Numbered from the stretch's first letter, positions 50,527 through 59,515 are shown. The stretch: 64,000 nucleotides of DNA from UBA1479 sp963972065 (GCA_963972065.1 CAXAVJ010000004.1:33099-97098), one strand, 5' to 3'. Translations and numbers: made by a program. Notes: generated by a model not told the origin, from the sequence alone.

Positions 50527-51633
50527 TCAGTAGCCCTCGTCAAGCAGCGGGAAGGCCGAGAACTGATGCGACGGATAGACCGGAAGCTCCTTGTGCACGT
50601 ATTCGGGCCCCAGTTCGTCGTAACCGGTGACGCCCGACAGCATCAGCGCGATCTGCACCTCGCGTTCCAGGATATCCAGCATGCGCACCAGAGCGTCCTC
50701 GCCCCCGGCGGCCAGGGCCAGGGCCTGCAAACGGCCGAGGCCGACCATGTCCGCACCCAGCGCCATCGCCTTGACCACGTCGGTGCCACGCGTGAAACCG
50801 CCGTCGACCCAAACCTTGGCCTTGCCGGCCACGGCATCGACGCATTCCGGCAGGACGTCGAGCGAGCCGCGCCCGTGGTCGAGCTGCCGCCCGCCGTGGT
50901 TGGACACGTAAACCACATCGACTCCATGCTCGACCGCCAGTTTGGAATCCTCGGCCGTGGCGATGCCCTTCAGGATGAACGGGATCTTGCAGATTTTCTT
51001 GATGCGGTCGACGTCGGACCAATCGAACTTGGCCTGATGCGTTTCCCCCACGGCGGATTGCCGGCCGGCGGTAACGAAGCGCTTGGACAGGTCGCGTTCG
51101 CGCCGGGAATAGGCGTCCAAATCGATGGTCACGGCGAAGGCCTTGTAGCCCAGGTCCTGGGCCTCGCGGACCTTGTCGTCGACCCAGTCATTGTCGCCGC
51201 GCACGTATAACTGGAACACGCGGCAGGCATCGGGCGCGGCATCGGCCACGGCATCCATCCCCGGCTCACACACGCTGGACAGCATATGGGCACAGCCGAA
51301 CCGCCCGGCGGCCTTGGCCGCCGAGGCCCCGCCGCCGGCCGAGATTTGCTGCAGCGATCCAATGGGCGCCAGGCACACCGGCAGCTTGAGCCGCATGCCG
51401 AACAGGTCCTTGCCGGCATCCATTTTCGACACGTCGCGCATGACGCGCGGGCGCAGGGCATAGGTTTCGATGGCCATGCGGTTGCGCTTGACCGTGGTTT
51501 CGGTCTCGGCCCCACCGAACACATAATCGAAGATGTTCTTGTTCAGATTGTTCTTCGCTGCCTTGGCGAACTCATGCATCACCTGGAATTTTTCGATGAC
51601 GGCGTCCGGCAGTTCTTTCGATTTGTCAGTCAT
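50527..51633 (-). CDS. FMN-dependent alpha-hydroxyacid oxidase/dehydrogenase
   Basis: The 368-residue TIM barrel follows the lactate/glycolate/mandelate oxidase family: RNRMAIETYALRPRVMRDVS near the N-terminus, LPVCLAPIGSLQ for FMN, and the catalytic His and substrate Arg in VSNHGGRQLDHGRGSLDVLPE at about residues 250-270. FMN phosphate binding follows in WVDGGFTRGTDVVKAMALGADMVGLGR. It oxidises an L-2-hydroxy acid to the 2-oxo acid. It overlaps the upstream RraA-type gene by eight bases, so the oxidation and an aldol-type step are likely linked. Confidence 0.92.
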   Translation of the reverse strand: MTDKSKELPDAVIEKFQVMHEFAKAAKNNLNKNIFDYVFGGAETETTVKRNRMAIETYALRPRVMRDVSKMDAGKDLFGMRLKLPVCLAPIGSLQQISAGGGASAAKAAGRFGCAHMLSSVCEPGMDAVADAAPDACRVFQLYVRGDNDWVDDKVREAQDLGYKAFAVTIDLDAYSRRERDLSKRFVTAGRQSAVGETHQAKFDWSDVDRIKKICKIPFILKGIATAEDSKLAVEHGVDVVYVSNHGGRQLDHGRGSLDVLPECVDAVAGKAKVWVDGGFTRGTDVVKAMALGADMVGLGRLQALALAAGGEDALVRMLDILEREVQIALMLSGVTGYDELGPEYVHKELPVYPSHQFSAFPLLDEGY

Positions 51634-52114
51634 GTAGTTTCTTCTCCGATACGATAACGCCGTCTTTATCGGCGTAAAGGAATTCTCCGGGGCGAATGAC
51701 GATGCCGCCGAAATTCAGATCGACATCACGCAGGCCGATGCCGTCAACGCGCGGCCGCATGGGGGTGGCGGCAATGGCCTTGACGCCCAGGTCCAGATCG
51801 ACGAATTCATGCTGGTCACGGATACAGCCGTTGTAGACCAATCCTTCCCAACCATGCTGCTCGGCCTCGGCGGCGATGTTGCCGCCGGTCAGCGCGCGGC
51901 GGCGGGAAGCCCGACCGTCGACGACCAGCACCCGACCCTTGCCGCCCTCGGCTAGGATCTCGCGGATGCCCTGGTTGTCCTCGAAGGTGGAAAAGGTCGT
52001 GACCTGACCATGGAAATGGCTGCGCTTGGCGAAATCGATGAACGTCAACTGACAGACGCGGACGTCCGGATGGTCGTCGCACAGGTCCGCCGTATAAAGC
52101 GGCTTGTCGCTCAT
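51626..52114 (-). CDS. RraA family protein, putative 4-hydroxy-4-methyl-2-oxoglutarate aldolase
   Basis: A 162-residue RraA-fold protein with GRVLVVDGRASRRRALTGGNIAAEA at about residues 60-84 and LVYNGCIRDQHEFVDLDLGVKAIA around 92-115, where the Arg and Asp of the class II pyruvate aldolase are retained. The true RNase-E regulator RraA shares this fold, but the enzymatic motifs and the partner gene favour an aldolase or related decarboxylase. ATG 52114 follows GGAGGACTCCCAAAC. The promoter gap contains ATTGTACACAAT. Confidence 0.82.
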   Translation of the reverse strand: MSDKPLYTADLCDDHPDVRVCQLTFIDFAKRSHFHGQVTTFSTFEDNQGIREILAEGGKGRVLVVDGRASRRRALTGGNIAAEAEQHGWEGLVYNGCIRDQHEFVDLDLGVKAIAATPMRPRVDGIGLRDVDLNFGGIVIRPGEFLYADKDGVIVSEKKLHD

Positions 52115-52178
52115 GTTTGGGAGTCCTCCGGGTGGAATGATGTTCTTGTTGCTTGTGTTATGGCGCGCATATTGGGAA

Positions 52179-52190
52179 ATTGTACACAAT
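52179..52190. promoter_or_regulatory. GntR-type operator candidate ATTGTACACAAT
   Basis: A palindrome with one changed central base relative to ATTGTATACAAT, in the divergent gap between the RraA-type gene and the small monooxygenase gene. One of five related promoter sites. Confidence 0.5.
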
Positions 52191-52258
52191 CTGTCACTCA
52201 CTAATGGGCGGCGGCCGTCGAATTTAACAATCAACATCCCAAGGAAGGACTCCCCGAC

Positions 52259-52555
52259 ATGGCTTCGAAATTCGCCATCATCGTCACCATTAAATGCAAG
52301 CCAGGCAAGGGCAAGGACTTCATGCCGATCATCATGGAGAACGCCGTCGCCGCCATGCGGGACGAACCCAACTGCCACGAATTCCGCGTCATGACATCCA
52401 AGGACGACCCAGACACCTTCTTCTTCTATGAGGTCTACACCAATGAGGCCGCCCTGGATTCCCACCGCCAGGAACCCCATTACCTGAAGTTCCGCGACGC
52501 CGGCGCCGATCTGATCGCCGACCGCCACATCGAGATGACGACGGTGCATATCTGA
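52259..52555 (+). CDS. Antibiotic biosynthesis monooxygenase (ABM) domain protein
   Basis: A 98-residue single-domain dimeric alpha-beta barrel protein with the pattern EFRVMTSKDDPDTFFFYEVYTNEAALDSHRQEPHYLKF at about residues 41-78, in which FFYEVYTNEAALDxHxxxxH is diagnostic of the YgiN/ABM family. Members are quinol or small-molecule oxygenases without cofactors, or stress-linked proteins. It is monocistronic and followed by a strong terminator. Confidence 0.87.
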   Translation: MASKFAIIVTIKCKPGKGKDFMPIIMENAVAAMRDEPNCHEFRVMTSKDDPDTFFFYEVYTNEAALDSHRQEPHYLKFRDAGADLIADRHIEMTTVHI

Positions 52556-52585
52556 CGCGTCCGCCTATTCCTCTCCGAAATGGGA

Positions 52586-52613
52586 AAAGGGCCTGCCTTG
52601 CCAGGCCCTTTTT
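52586..52613 (+). terminator. Rho-independent terminator
   Basis: A 10-bp perfect stem (AAAGGGCCTG/CAGGCCCTTT) with a six-base loop followed by a T-run, 30 bases after the ABM stop. Confidence 0.88.
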
Positions 52614-52644
52614 CTGTTTATCCCCTGTCACGCCGCCACCCCAG

Positions 52645-53268
52645 ATGCACGTGATCAGGGGGCGATTGGCATGCTCCTTGCTTCATTATCGCACAACCCG
52701 CTATGCACGCTTCGACCGGGAGAGGAGAAAAGCCATTTTAGCGCCGTCGTCGAGTTACAAGTTCATTCATCACCAGATAGACGTTTCCGAACTGGGTGGC
52801 CCCATGTTCGCGCCGGTTATGCATGTGTGGAACGGCTTGCGAAAAGATGAAGCCTTCGCCCCTGCATGGTCCGTGGCGGATCTGTTGAAATTCCCGGCCA
52901 GCACAATCCCCTATTTTACGGTTGTCGAATCCTTTGACGCCCCACCCACGTTCATCTATCGGTTTTGGGGCACCGGACATGTCGACGTGAAAGGCATCGA
53001 CTACACCGGTCGCGCGCCCGCCGAACATCAACCTGAAGAACATGGCCATGCCATCGACCGGGAGTTTCACATGGTCGTGGACGAACGCCAGGCACTTGCC
53101 TTCGTCCATGACCTGCGGCCGCAGGCAGACATGACATCCCTGTTTCAGGAATGCCTGCGCCTGCCTTTTTCAAATGACGGTAAAACGGTCACCCACGTCG
53201 TTTCCTATTCCGACTGGCAGACCGAAAACGAAAAATGGAAACGGTTCTTCAAAATTGATAGACCGTAA
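52645..53268 (+). CDS. PAS_5-type protein, unknown function
   Basis: Up to 207 residues. The segment YRFWGTGHVDVKGIDYTGR at about residues 105-123 with a preceding FPASTIPYFTVVE is the hallmark of the alphaproteobacterial PAS_5 family. These single-domain PAS proteins have no output domain and an unknown ligand. ATG 52645 is not preceded by a ribosome site. The strongest site, GAGAGGAG at about 52719-52726, points to ATT at 52735 as a possible rare start, which would give 177 residues beginning ILAPSSS. It stands alone. Confidence 0.7.
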   Translation: MHVIRGRLACSLLHYRTTRYARFDRERRKAILAPSSSYKFIHHQIDVSELGGPMFAPVMHVWNGLRKDEAFAPAWSVADLLKFPASTIPYFTVVESFDAPPTFIYRFWGTGHVDVKGIDYTGRAPAEHQPEEHGHAIDREFHMVVDERQALAFVHDLRPQADMTSLFQECLRLPFSNDGKTVTHVVSYSDWQTENEKWKRFFKIDRP

Positions 53269-53285
53269 CCACAAGCGGGGCGCCG

Positions 53286-54530
53286 TCATCTTCCGTAAGT
53301 ACGCCGCCGCGGCCCCGTCTTCACCAGCACATAGATCACCACCGTCCCGGCGGCGACGCAGCCCGCCGTAACCAGCCACCCGCTGGTGAAGCCGCCAAAG
53401 TGATCGACGGCATAGCCGAACATGATCGGCGCCAAGGTCGCACAGCCATGCGTCCACAGCATGTTATAGCCGACGGCGGAACCGGCTAGGTGCGGATCGA
53501 CCATTTCCACCTGGATCGCCTGCGCCACGGGGGCGAAGGACGCGATGGTCAAACCCAAGCAGAGCGCCAATCCGAATCCCACCACCATGCCCCAGGATTC
53601 CGTCACCAGGGGCATCATGGCGAGAAAACCGACGGCCGCCATGCAGATCACCATCATGGTAACGATGCGCCGACCGCCGAAGGCCTTGTCGGAAATGGCG
53701 CCCCAGCCCATGCGGCCGACGGCGCTCGACGCCTGGGCGACGGCCATGGCCGTGGACACGGTCTGCTGCCCCATGCGCGCGGCCTCGGCCAGGAACAGGG
53801 TCAGAAAGCCAAAGAAATTAGTTTGCCCCATGTTGATGACGCCGCCGCCGATGGCGAAGGCGTTGACCCGCCCGTCCTTGACCACGGCGGCGATGTTCTT
53901 GCGCGCCCCCCCGCCCTGGGTCGATACGGGCACCAGGGTCAGACAGGCCAGGCCGTTCGCGGTGATGATCCCGGCCACGCCCAGCATCAAAACCTGCCAA
54001 TCCATCGTCGCGGCGAGAAAGCCGCAGGCCGCCCCAACGAGCCCGCCGATGGGCACCCCGACCTGCTTGATGCCCATGGCCGCCCCCCGGCGATGGGCAG
54101 GGAACCATTCGAACACGCCCTTGGCGGTCGAAGGATTCAGCATGGAATAACCGACCCCCATGCAGGCGGCCGCGATCATGCAGATATCGAAGGTTGCCGC
54201 CTGACTGATAAGGACCGCCGCCAGCGCCATGATCGCGTGCCCGATAACCAGGCTCCAACCCACGCCCAGGCGGTCGGTGACGCCTCCTGCCGGCACGGAC
54301 CAGATCGCCTGTCCCCCATAATAGCAAGACACGAAAATCCCGAACTGGGTCGCCGACAACCCGAAGGCAGCAGAGATCACCGGCGCCATGGACAGGATCG
54401 CGACACTGTTGGATGTCCCCACCGCATGGGCGCCGACCAGGATGGGCAGGCGCGTCTTCCAGGGGTTCTTGCCGCTCGTGTCGGGCGGCGGTGGCGGCGG
54501 TGCGCCGGTCAGGTCTGTGGTGTCAGGCAT
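53286..54530 (-). CDS. MFS transporter
   Basis: A 414-residue carrier with about 12 helices, a proline-rich cytoplasmic N-terminus (GAPPPPPPDTSG) and loop motifs GGVTDRLGVGWSL and MGWGAISDKAFGGRRIV of the major facilitator superfamily. It begins at MPDTTDLTG; the frame continues upstream but overlaps the NMT1-like gene. It is downstream of the binding-protein-like and phosphatase-like genes on the same strand (22-base gap), so the three probably form an operon. The substrate is unknown. Confidence 0.87.
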   Translation of the reverse strand: MPDTTDLTGAPPPPPPDTSGKNPWKTRLPILVGAHAVGTSNSVAILSMAPVISAAFGLSATQFGIFVSCYYGGQAIWSVPAGGVTDRLGVGWSLVIGHAIMALAAVLISQAATFDICMIAAACMGVGYSMLNPSTAKGVFEWFPAHRRGAAMGIKQVGVPIGGLVGAACGFLAATMDWQVLMLGVAGIITANGLACLTLVPVSTQGGGARKNIAAVVKDGRVNAFAIGGGVINMGQTNFFGFLTLFLAEAARMGQQTVSTAMAVAQASSAVGRMGWGAISDKAFGGRRIVTMMVICMAAVGFLAMMPLVTESWGMVVGFGLALCLGLTIASFAPVAQAIQVEMVDPHLAGSAVGYNMLWTHGCATLAPIMFGYAVDHFGGFTSGWLVTAGCVAAGTVVIYVLVKTGPRRRTYGR

Positions 54531-54552
54531 GGGCGGGCGGGAAACCCCAGGG

Positions 54553-55440
54553 TCAAACGGCGGGTGGACGGGCGCACAGAACGCCGTAAGGATAGGGCTC
54601 CTTGATGTGCCCGGCAAACCGGAACACGTCCTGGGCCACGGCAAGGGAAGGCTCCGTGATTTCAACCCTAGGTGCCCAATTGCCAAGCCCCTGATAGGCA
54701 GCGATGCATTCGGCCAGGACCGAGGCATGGGTTTCAGGGAAAAACTCCGCCACCTTGCGGGCGACCTCGTCAGCCGGGACCTCGTTGATCCAGACCCGCG
54801 TCTTGGCATAAGCCCGCGTGAAAGCCTTGGCCGCATCCGTCGCCAGCCAGTCGGGCATGGCGGCAAGGGATGAGAACGCGCAGGGGCCGATCGGCTTGCC
54901 GACCTCGGCCACCGGGTATCCGACGCCTTCGTATTCCATGTTCTGCGGCGCCGGTCCCTGAAGGTGGACATAGGCGCCCGTGCCGGCACGGAAGGCCTTT
55001 TCCATATCCGCACCGCCGCCCGCATCGATCACGTTCAACTTGTCGAAATCGATGCCCGCCTTCATGCAGGCGTACTTGAACATGGCCATGGGCTGCAGCC
55101 CGTGATCGACCAGAACGTCCGCGCCTTCAAGCTGCGCCCACTGAAAATCCGGGTCGGCATGGCGGCCGGCAAGGAAGAAGCCGTCCAGTTCGTTGATCTG
55201 GGCAAAATGGCGGGCCGCCGGCCGGTCGCCGCGGGCCAGCTGGATCAGGCTGACGCCCACCGCCGACTGGGCGACATCGACCGTGCCGTCGGCCAGGTTC
55301 TGCAACGCCGCGTCGTTGTTGGCGGCCTTGGACCATTCGTAGTCCAGCCCTTCCTCCGTCAGGAAGCCGCCGGCCATGGTCGCGATCAACGGTGTGTAGA
55401 ACGCCGAAAAGCGGGAAAACTGGATATTGATCTTGGTCAT
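54553..55440 (-). CDS. NMT1/THI5-like (TauA/SsuA-type) binding protein without signal peptide
   Basis: A 295-residue type 2 periplasmic-binding fold with INIQFSRFSAFYTPLIATMAGGFLTEEGLDYEW in broken form: TPLIATMAGGFLTEEGLDY at about residues 17-35 and NLADGTVDVAQSAVGVSL at about 49-66. Homologs are exported binding proteins of nitrate, sulfonate or thiamine-precursor ABC transporters. This copy starts directly at MTKINIQFSR and has no signal peptide, and no cognate permease or ATPase is present. It may be a cytoplasmic binding protein or an enzyme, as in the yeast THI5 branch, though the THI5 cysteine motif is absent. Confidence 0.75.
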   Translation of the reverse strand: MTKINIQFSRFSAFYTPLIATMAGGFLTEEGLDYEWSKAANNDAALQNLADGTVDVAQSAVGVSLIQLARGDRPAARHFAQINELDGFFLAGRHADPDFQWAQLEGADVLVDHGLQPMAMFKYACMKAGIDFDKLNVIDAGGGADMEKAFRAGTGAYVHLQGPAPQNMEYEGVGYPVAEVGKPIGPCAFSSLAAMPDWLATDAAKAFTRAYAKTRVWINEVPADEVARKVAEFFPETHASVLAECIAAYQGLGNWAPRVEITEPSLAVAQDVFRFAGHIKEPYPYGVLCARPPAV

Positions 55441-55464
55441 CTGGGCGTTCCTTTTGCTGGGTGG

Positions 55465-56730
55465 TCAGGGCAGGGGCGCGCCATCCATATCGGCGTGATC
55501 AAGGCCCAGATGGCGCAGGATCGTCGGTGCCAAATCGACCGTGCTGGTCGGATCGCCACTTTCCGTGCCGCCCCGGTAGAGCAACCCGCGCGCCATGGCG
55601 AAGGGACTCTGTTCATAGGTGCCCAAGCCGCCGTGTTGGCCACAGCCCTGGTTGTTGGAAATCTTCAGCGTGCCCTGGAACGCGACCGAGCCGCCTTTGA
55701 CCCCGAATTCGTTCGCCGCGTCGGTCACCCTGCCGGTCACGGCGATGCGTGGCACGCCCTCGCCCACGGGCATGCCCAGTTTCGCAAGGTCGGCGCCGTG
55801 GACGACGCCGCCGACCGCCGGATGCGCCATCAGGAAGGCGACGATGGCCCCTTCCCGCTCCATGGCTTCGGGCGCCAGATAGATCGTCACCGACGTGCCC
55901 TGGGGCGCGATGGCGACCTCGCGGCTGTCCGGCCCGTCCTTCAGGCCGGCGGCGACCAGCACCTCGTCCAGATCGACGATCTCGGTCGTCGTTTCATGGC
56001 CGTGGTCGGAGCCCACCAGCAGCAGGATGTTTTCCCCCGTCGGATCCATCTCCTCGACACGGTCGGCGATACGCCCGGCGTTGGCATCGGCGGCGGCGAT
56101 GACCGCCAGATGCTCGGGCGACCCCAGGGCGACCGCGTGCTGGGTATGGTCGGGCTCGCACTGCCAGATCAGGGCGTATTCCGGCCCGCCGGGGATCAGA
56201 ACCTCGTCCAGGAACCGGTCGGTCAGGACCGTGTCCCCAGCCGCCGTATGCGCGATGCCCAACGGGTCCAGCACGGCGCGGCCGGGGCCTTGCGAGAACG
56301 ACCGATGATAAATGAAACCGTGGCCGTCCGGGTCGTGGAACATGGCCGCCCCCGGCGACACGTTGGAATAGACCACCGCCCGGCCGCCGGCACCTGTCAC
56401 CCGTTCGGACAGGGTCGGCATGGTCAGAGTCCGCCCCCGCGCCTTTTCCAGACGATCGCGGAATCCCGGGGGGCCGACGCTCAGCACCTCGAACCGGCCG
56501 TCCTCTTCCAGGGCCATGGCGTTGCCTTCCAGGCCGTGACGGGCCGGATAACAGCCGGTGGCGAGGGACGCCGCATTGGTCCGCGTGGTCGAGGGAAAGA
56601 CGCTGCGGTGATTGGCGAAGCTGCGGAAACGTTCTTTCAACCGCCACAGGTTAGGGGTCCAGTCGGGGGTAATCATGTCGGCTCGCAAGCCGTCGCAGAT
56701 CACGACAACCGCGCGTTTGGTGATGATCAT
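55465..56730 (-). CDS. Alkaline-phosphatase-superfamily hydrolase (type I phosphodiesterase/phosphonoacetate hydrolase-like)
   Basis: A 421-residue metal hydrolase. The N-terminal metal motif is VVICDGLRAD at about residues 8-17. The nucleophile Thr lies in FPSTTRTNAASLATGCYPARHG at about 45-66. Further metal ligands lie in CEPDHTQHAV and VGSDHGHETTTE. The pattern fits nucleotide pyrophosphatase/phosphodiesterase and phosphonoacetate hydrolase relatives rather than sulfatases, which would have CxPxR. ATG 56730 has only a weak ribosome site. It leads the operon with the NMT1-like and MFS genes, suggesting uptake and hydrolysis of a phospho- or phosphono-compound. Confidence 0.8.
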   Translation of the reverse strand: MIITKRAVVVICDGLRADMITPDWTPNLWRLKERFRSFANHRSVFPSTTRTNAASLATGCYPARHGLEGNAMALEEDGRFEVLSVGPPGFRDRLEKARGRTLTMPTLSERVTGAGGRAVVYSNVSPGAAMFHDPDGHGFIYHRSFSQGPGRAVLDPLGIAHTAAGDTVLTDRFLDEVLIPGGPEYALIWQCEPDHTQHAVALGSPEHLAVIAAADANAGRIADRVEEMDPTGENILLLVGSDHGHETTTEIVDLDEVLVAAGLKDGPDSREVAIAPQGTSVTIYLAPEAMEREGAIVAFLMAHPAVGGVVHGADLAKLGMPVGEGVPRIAVTGRVTDAANEFGVKGGSVAFQGTLKISNNQGCGQHGGLGTYEQSPFAMARGLLYRGGTESGDPTSTVDLAPTILRHLGLDHADMDGAPLP

Positions 56731-56783
56731 CTTAGTCTTATTCCGTAATGCCCGGGGTTGATCCGAAAGTTTCAAGGGAAGGT

Positions 56784-56937
56784 AACCACAGAGACGGTGA
56801 GGCGGTGAGAAGAAAGCCTGGATTCCCGCTTACGCGGGAATGACTGGATGCGCGGATAATCAATCCCGTCATCCCCGCGAAGGCGGGGATCCAGAAATCC
56901 TCAATGTCCTTCTCACCGCCTCACCGCCTCTGTGGTT
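56784..56937. repeat. Nested palindromic repeat element
   Basis: Outer 29-base arms (56784-56812 and 56909-56937) are inverted copies differing at one base. Inside lie two hairpins, ATTCCCGC-TTAC-GCGGGAAT at 56822-56841 and ATCCCCGC-GAAG-GCGGGGAT at 56871-56890, which are themselves inverted relative to each other. The inner units match the common alphaproteobacterial repeat containing ACGCGGGAATGAC. The element fills the gap between the phosphatase-like and RidA genes and could fold into a long cruciform or act as a REPIN/MITE. Confidence 0.85.
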
Positions 56938-56950
56938 CAAATCAAAATTC

Positions 56951-57319
56951 TTACCGCGCCGCCGTCACCATGATCTCGACCTTCCAGTCGGGCGAGGCCA
57001 GGGCCGCCTGCACGCAGGCACGGACGGGCGTCGCCTTGGGGTCGACCCAGGCGTCCCATACTTCGTTCATTTCGGCGAAACAGGCCATGTCGCTAAGCCA
57101 GATCTGGGCCTGCAGAACCCGCGACTTGTCCGTGCCCATTTCCGCCAGATAGGCATCGATGTTGCCGAGGATTTCCCGCGTCTGCTCGGCCACGCTGGCG
57201 CCCCGGGCATCACCTGTGGCGACCTGCCCTGCCAGATAGACCGTATCGGCGGTGGCGGCGATCTGGCTCATGCGGGCACTTGCATGGCGGCGTTCGATAT
57301 CGTTCTGTTGGCTGGTCAT
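56951..57319 (-). CDS. RidA/YjgF family protein
   Basis: A 122-residue RidA-superfamily protein with VYLAGQVATGDARGASVAEQTREIL at about residues 27-51 and a C-terminal PVRACVQAALASPDWKVEIMVTA where the active RidA Arg (VRACV) is kept. Such proteins hydrolyse reactive enamine/imine intermediates or act as specialised deaminases. The EIMVTAA ending in place of EIE-x-IA is typical of catabolic Rid groups. ATG 57319 follows GGGAGGCACCCC. Confidence 0.88.
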   Translation of the reverse strand: MTSQQNDIERRHASARMSQIAATADTVYLAGQVATGDARGASVAEQTREILGNIDAYLAEMGTDKSRVLQAQIWLSDMACFAEMNEVWDAWVDPKATPVRACVQAALASPDWKVEIMVTAAR

Positions 57320-57429
57320 GGGGTGCCTCCCTGCACCTGCTTTTCCCAATCGGCCTTATCGGCACTTTATTGCCGCCAAGGATACGCCGATCCCGTGGCC
57401 GTTCAAAGCAAGGTTAACTAAAGTCAGAC

Positions 57430-59505
57430 TTAGCGGGATTTGAGCCGCAGCAGCGCATCGACGGCGACAACGCCCTGCCCCTCGCCCCGGACCATCAGGG
57501 GATTGATCTCGGCCTCCAGCACCGGCGTGTCGAGCACGGCCAGATTGGACAGCGCCGCGACGGCCTTGGCCAAAGCCTTCAGGTCTCCCGCCGGCTTGCC
57601 CCGGAACCCCCGGATCGGGGCCAGTCCCTTGACCTCCTGGATCATGGCCATGGCCTCGGCCTCGTCCACGGGGGCCGTGCGCACGGCGGCATCGTCATAG
57701 ACCTCGGCCATCACCCCGCCGGGGCCGACCAGCACGATGGGCCCGGCTTCCTGGTCCAGACGGTATCCAACAATGACCTCACCGATCACGCCCTGGGCCA
57801 TGGACTGGACCAGAATACCCTCGGCCTCCGGAACTTCGGCCAACAGTTGTTCCGCCGCCGCCCACAGGTCTTCGGGTGTGTCGATGCCGAGGCGCACCAG
57901 GCCACGTTCCGTCTTGTGCTGAATGTCCCGGGCCAGGACCTTGACCGCGACTGGGAACGGCACGGCGACGGGCTCGCCCGGCGCCATGATGACCTGGGCC
58001 GGCGCGATGGGCAGACCCAGGGCCTCGAACACCAAGGACGCCTCGCGCTCGTTCAGCAACGCCGCCGGGGCGCGGGACGTCAGGGCGTCGGCCCGGTCCT
58101 TGGCGTAAGCATCGACCTCGGGCAGCGCGCGCGGCGCGCTGCGGTTAAGGAACGCCATGACCGCATCGGCGCAGGCTTCGGGCGTGCGGAAATTGGCGAT
58201 CCCGGCGGCCTGCAACAGGGCCAGCGACTTGTCCGCCTGGGGGGCGATGAAGGCCGCCACGGGCTTGGACGCCCCCGCCGCATGGTCGACGATGGGGGCG
58301 ACGGCCAGTTCCGGCTTGAACTGGCCGGAGGAGCCGACGACCGTGACCACGGCGTCGATCTCGTCCGCCGCCAGCAACTGTTCCAGCGCCGCGCCGTAAA
58401 CCCCTTCCCGCGTGCCCGCCATGGTCAGGTCGACCAGGGGACCACGGCCGATTTCCAAACCGTGGCCGCGCAGCGCTTCGCGCACGCTGTCGGGTGCCGG
58501 CACCAGGGTCGCCCCCAGCAGGCCCAGGCGGTCGGCGACGGAGGCCGCCCCGCCGCCCGTGGTGGTGACCACGGCGACGCGTTTTCCTTTCGCGGGCGGA
58601 TGGCCCAGGAACAGGGGTGGAGATTCCAACAGGCCTTCCAGCATTTCGACGCGGGCAATGGCGTGCGCCTTGAAATAGGCGTCCGCCGCCTTGGCCGGGC
58701 CGGCGATGGCCCCGGAATGGCTGAGCGCCAGTTCGCGCCCGGCGTCGGAGCGGCCGAGCTTGTAGGCGATCACCGGCTTGCCGGCCTCGAACGCGCGGCG
58801 CGATGCGGCGGCCAGGACAGCGCCGTCGCGCACGGCTTCGATGAACAGCAGAATGGCCTTGGTGTCCGGATCGTCGACCAGCAGGTCGACCAGCTCGCCC
58901 ACGCCCAGGTCGCTTTCATTGCCGACGCCGATCATGCGGGCGAAACCGATGCCGCGCGCGGCGCCCCGGCTCAACAGCGTGCCCAGGATGGTGCCGCTCT
59001 GGGAAATGAGCGACAGGCCGCCCGGCTTGATCCCTTCCATTTCCAGCACCGCGTTGACGGACAGGGTCAGCGAGGAGGCCGGATGAATGACGCCCATGGA
59101 ATTGGGCCCGATCAGGCGCACGCCGGCCTTGCGTGCCGTGGCGACCAGCCGTTCCTGCATCTTGCGGCCTTCGTCGCCCGTTTCGGCGAAGCCGTCGGAA
59201 TAGATCGTCGCGACCGGCACACCCTTGGCGCCGCAGTCACGGATGGCGTCCTCGACATGCTTGGCCGGGACCATGACGAAGGCATGGTCGACCGGGCCCG
59301 GAACGTCGGCGACGGACTTGAACGCCTTGACGCCCTGAACATCGTCGCGGCCCGGGTTGATGGGATAGACGTCGCCGGTATAGCCGTGGGCTTTCAGGAA
59401 CCGCTGCGGCCGGCCGGAGTTTTTCGTGGGGTCCGCCGAGGCGCCGATCAGGGCCACGGCCCGGGGCGTGAACAGGGCCCGGACCAGGGTCGCGTTGTCA
59501 CTCAT
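57430..59505 (-). CDS. Acetate-CoA ligase (ADP-forming)-type acyl-CoA synthetase
   Basis: The 691-residue fused enzyme has the CoA-binding domain (GASADPTKNSGRPQ at about residues 21-34), a succinyl-CoA-synthetase-like domain with the phospho-His263 in ALSHSGAIAG, and a C-terminal ATP-grasp domain from about 470 to the end (FPVAVKVLARDIQHKTERG, LVGPGGVMAEVYDD). It interconverts acyl-CoA plus ADP and phosphate with the acid plus ATP. It is downstream of the acyl-CoA dehydrogenase on the same strand with ten bases between, so the pair probably activates and desaturates one substrate. Confidence 0.92.
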   Translation of the reverse strand: MSDNATLVRALFTPRAVALIGASADPTKNSGRPQRFLKAHGYTGDVYPINPGRDDVQGVKAFKSVADVPGPVDHAFVMVPAKHVEDAIRDCGAKGVPVATIYSDGFAETGDEGRKMQERLVATARKAGVRLIGPNSMGVIHPASSLTLSVNAVLEMEGIKPGGLSLISQSGTILGTLLSRGAARGIGFARMIGVGNESDLGVGELVDLLVDDPDTKAILLFIEAVRDGAVLAAASRRAFEAGKPVIAYKLGRSDAGRELALSHSGAIAGPAKAADAYFKAHAIARVEMLEGLLESPPLFLGHPPAKGKRVAVVTTTGGGAASVADRLGLLGATLVPAPDSVREALRGHGLEIGRGPLVDLTMAGTREGVYGAALEQLLAADEIDAVVTVVGSSGQFKPELAVAPIVDHAAGASKPVAAFIAPQADKSLALLQAAGIANFRTPEACADAVMAFLNRSAPRALPEVDAYAKDRADALTSRAPAALLNEREASLVFEALGLPIAPAQVIMAPGEPVAVPFPVAVKVLARDIQHKTERGLVRLGIDTPEDLWAAAEQLLAEVPEAEGILVQSMAQGVIGEVIVGYRLDQEAGPIVLVGPGGVMAEVYDDAAVRTAPVDEAEAMAMIQEVKGLAPIRGFRGKPAGDLKALAKAVAALSNLAVLDTPVLEAEINPLMVRGEGQGVVAVDALLRLKSR

Positions 59506-59515
59506 TTGGCTTTGG

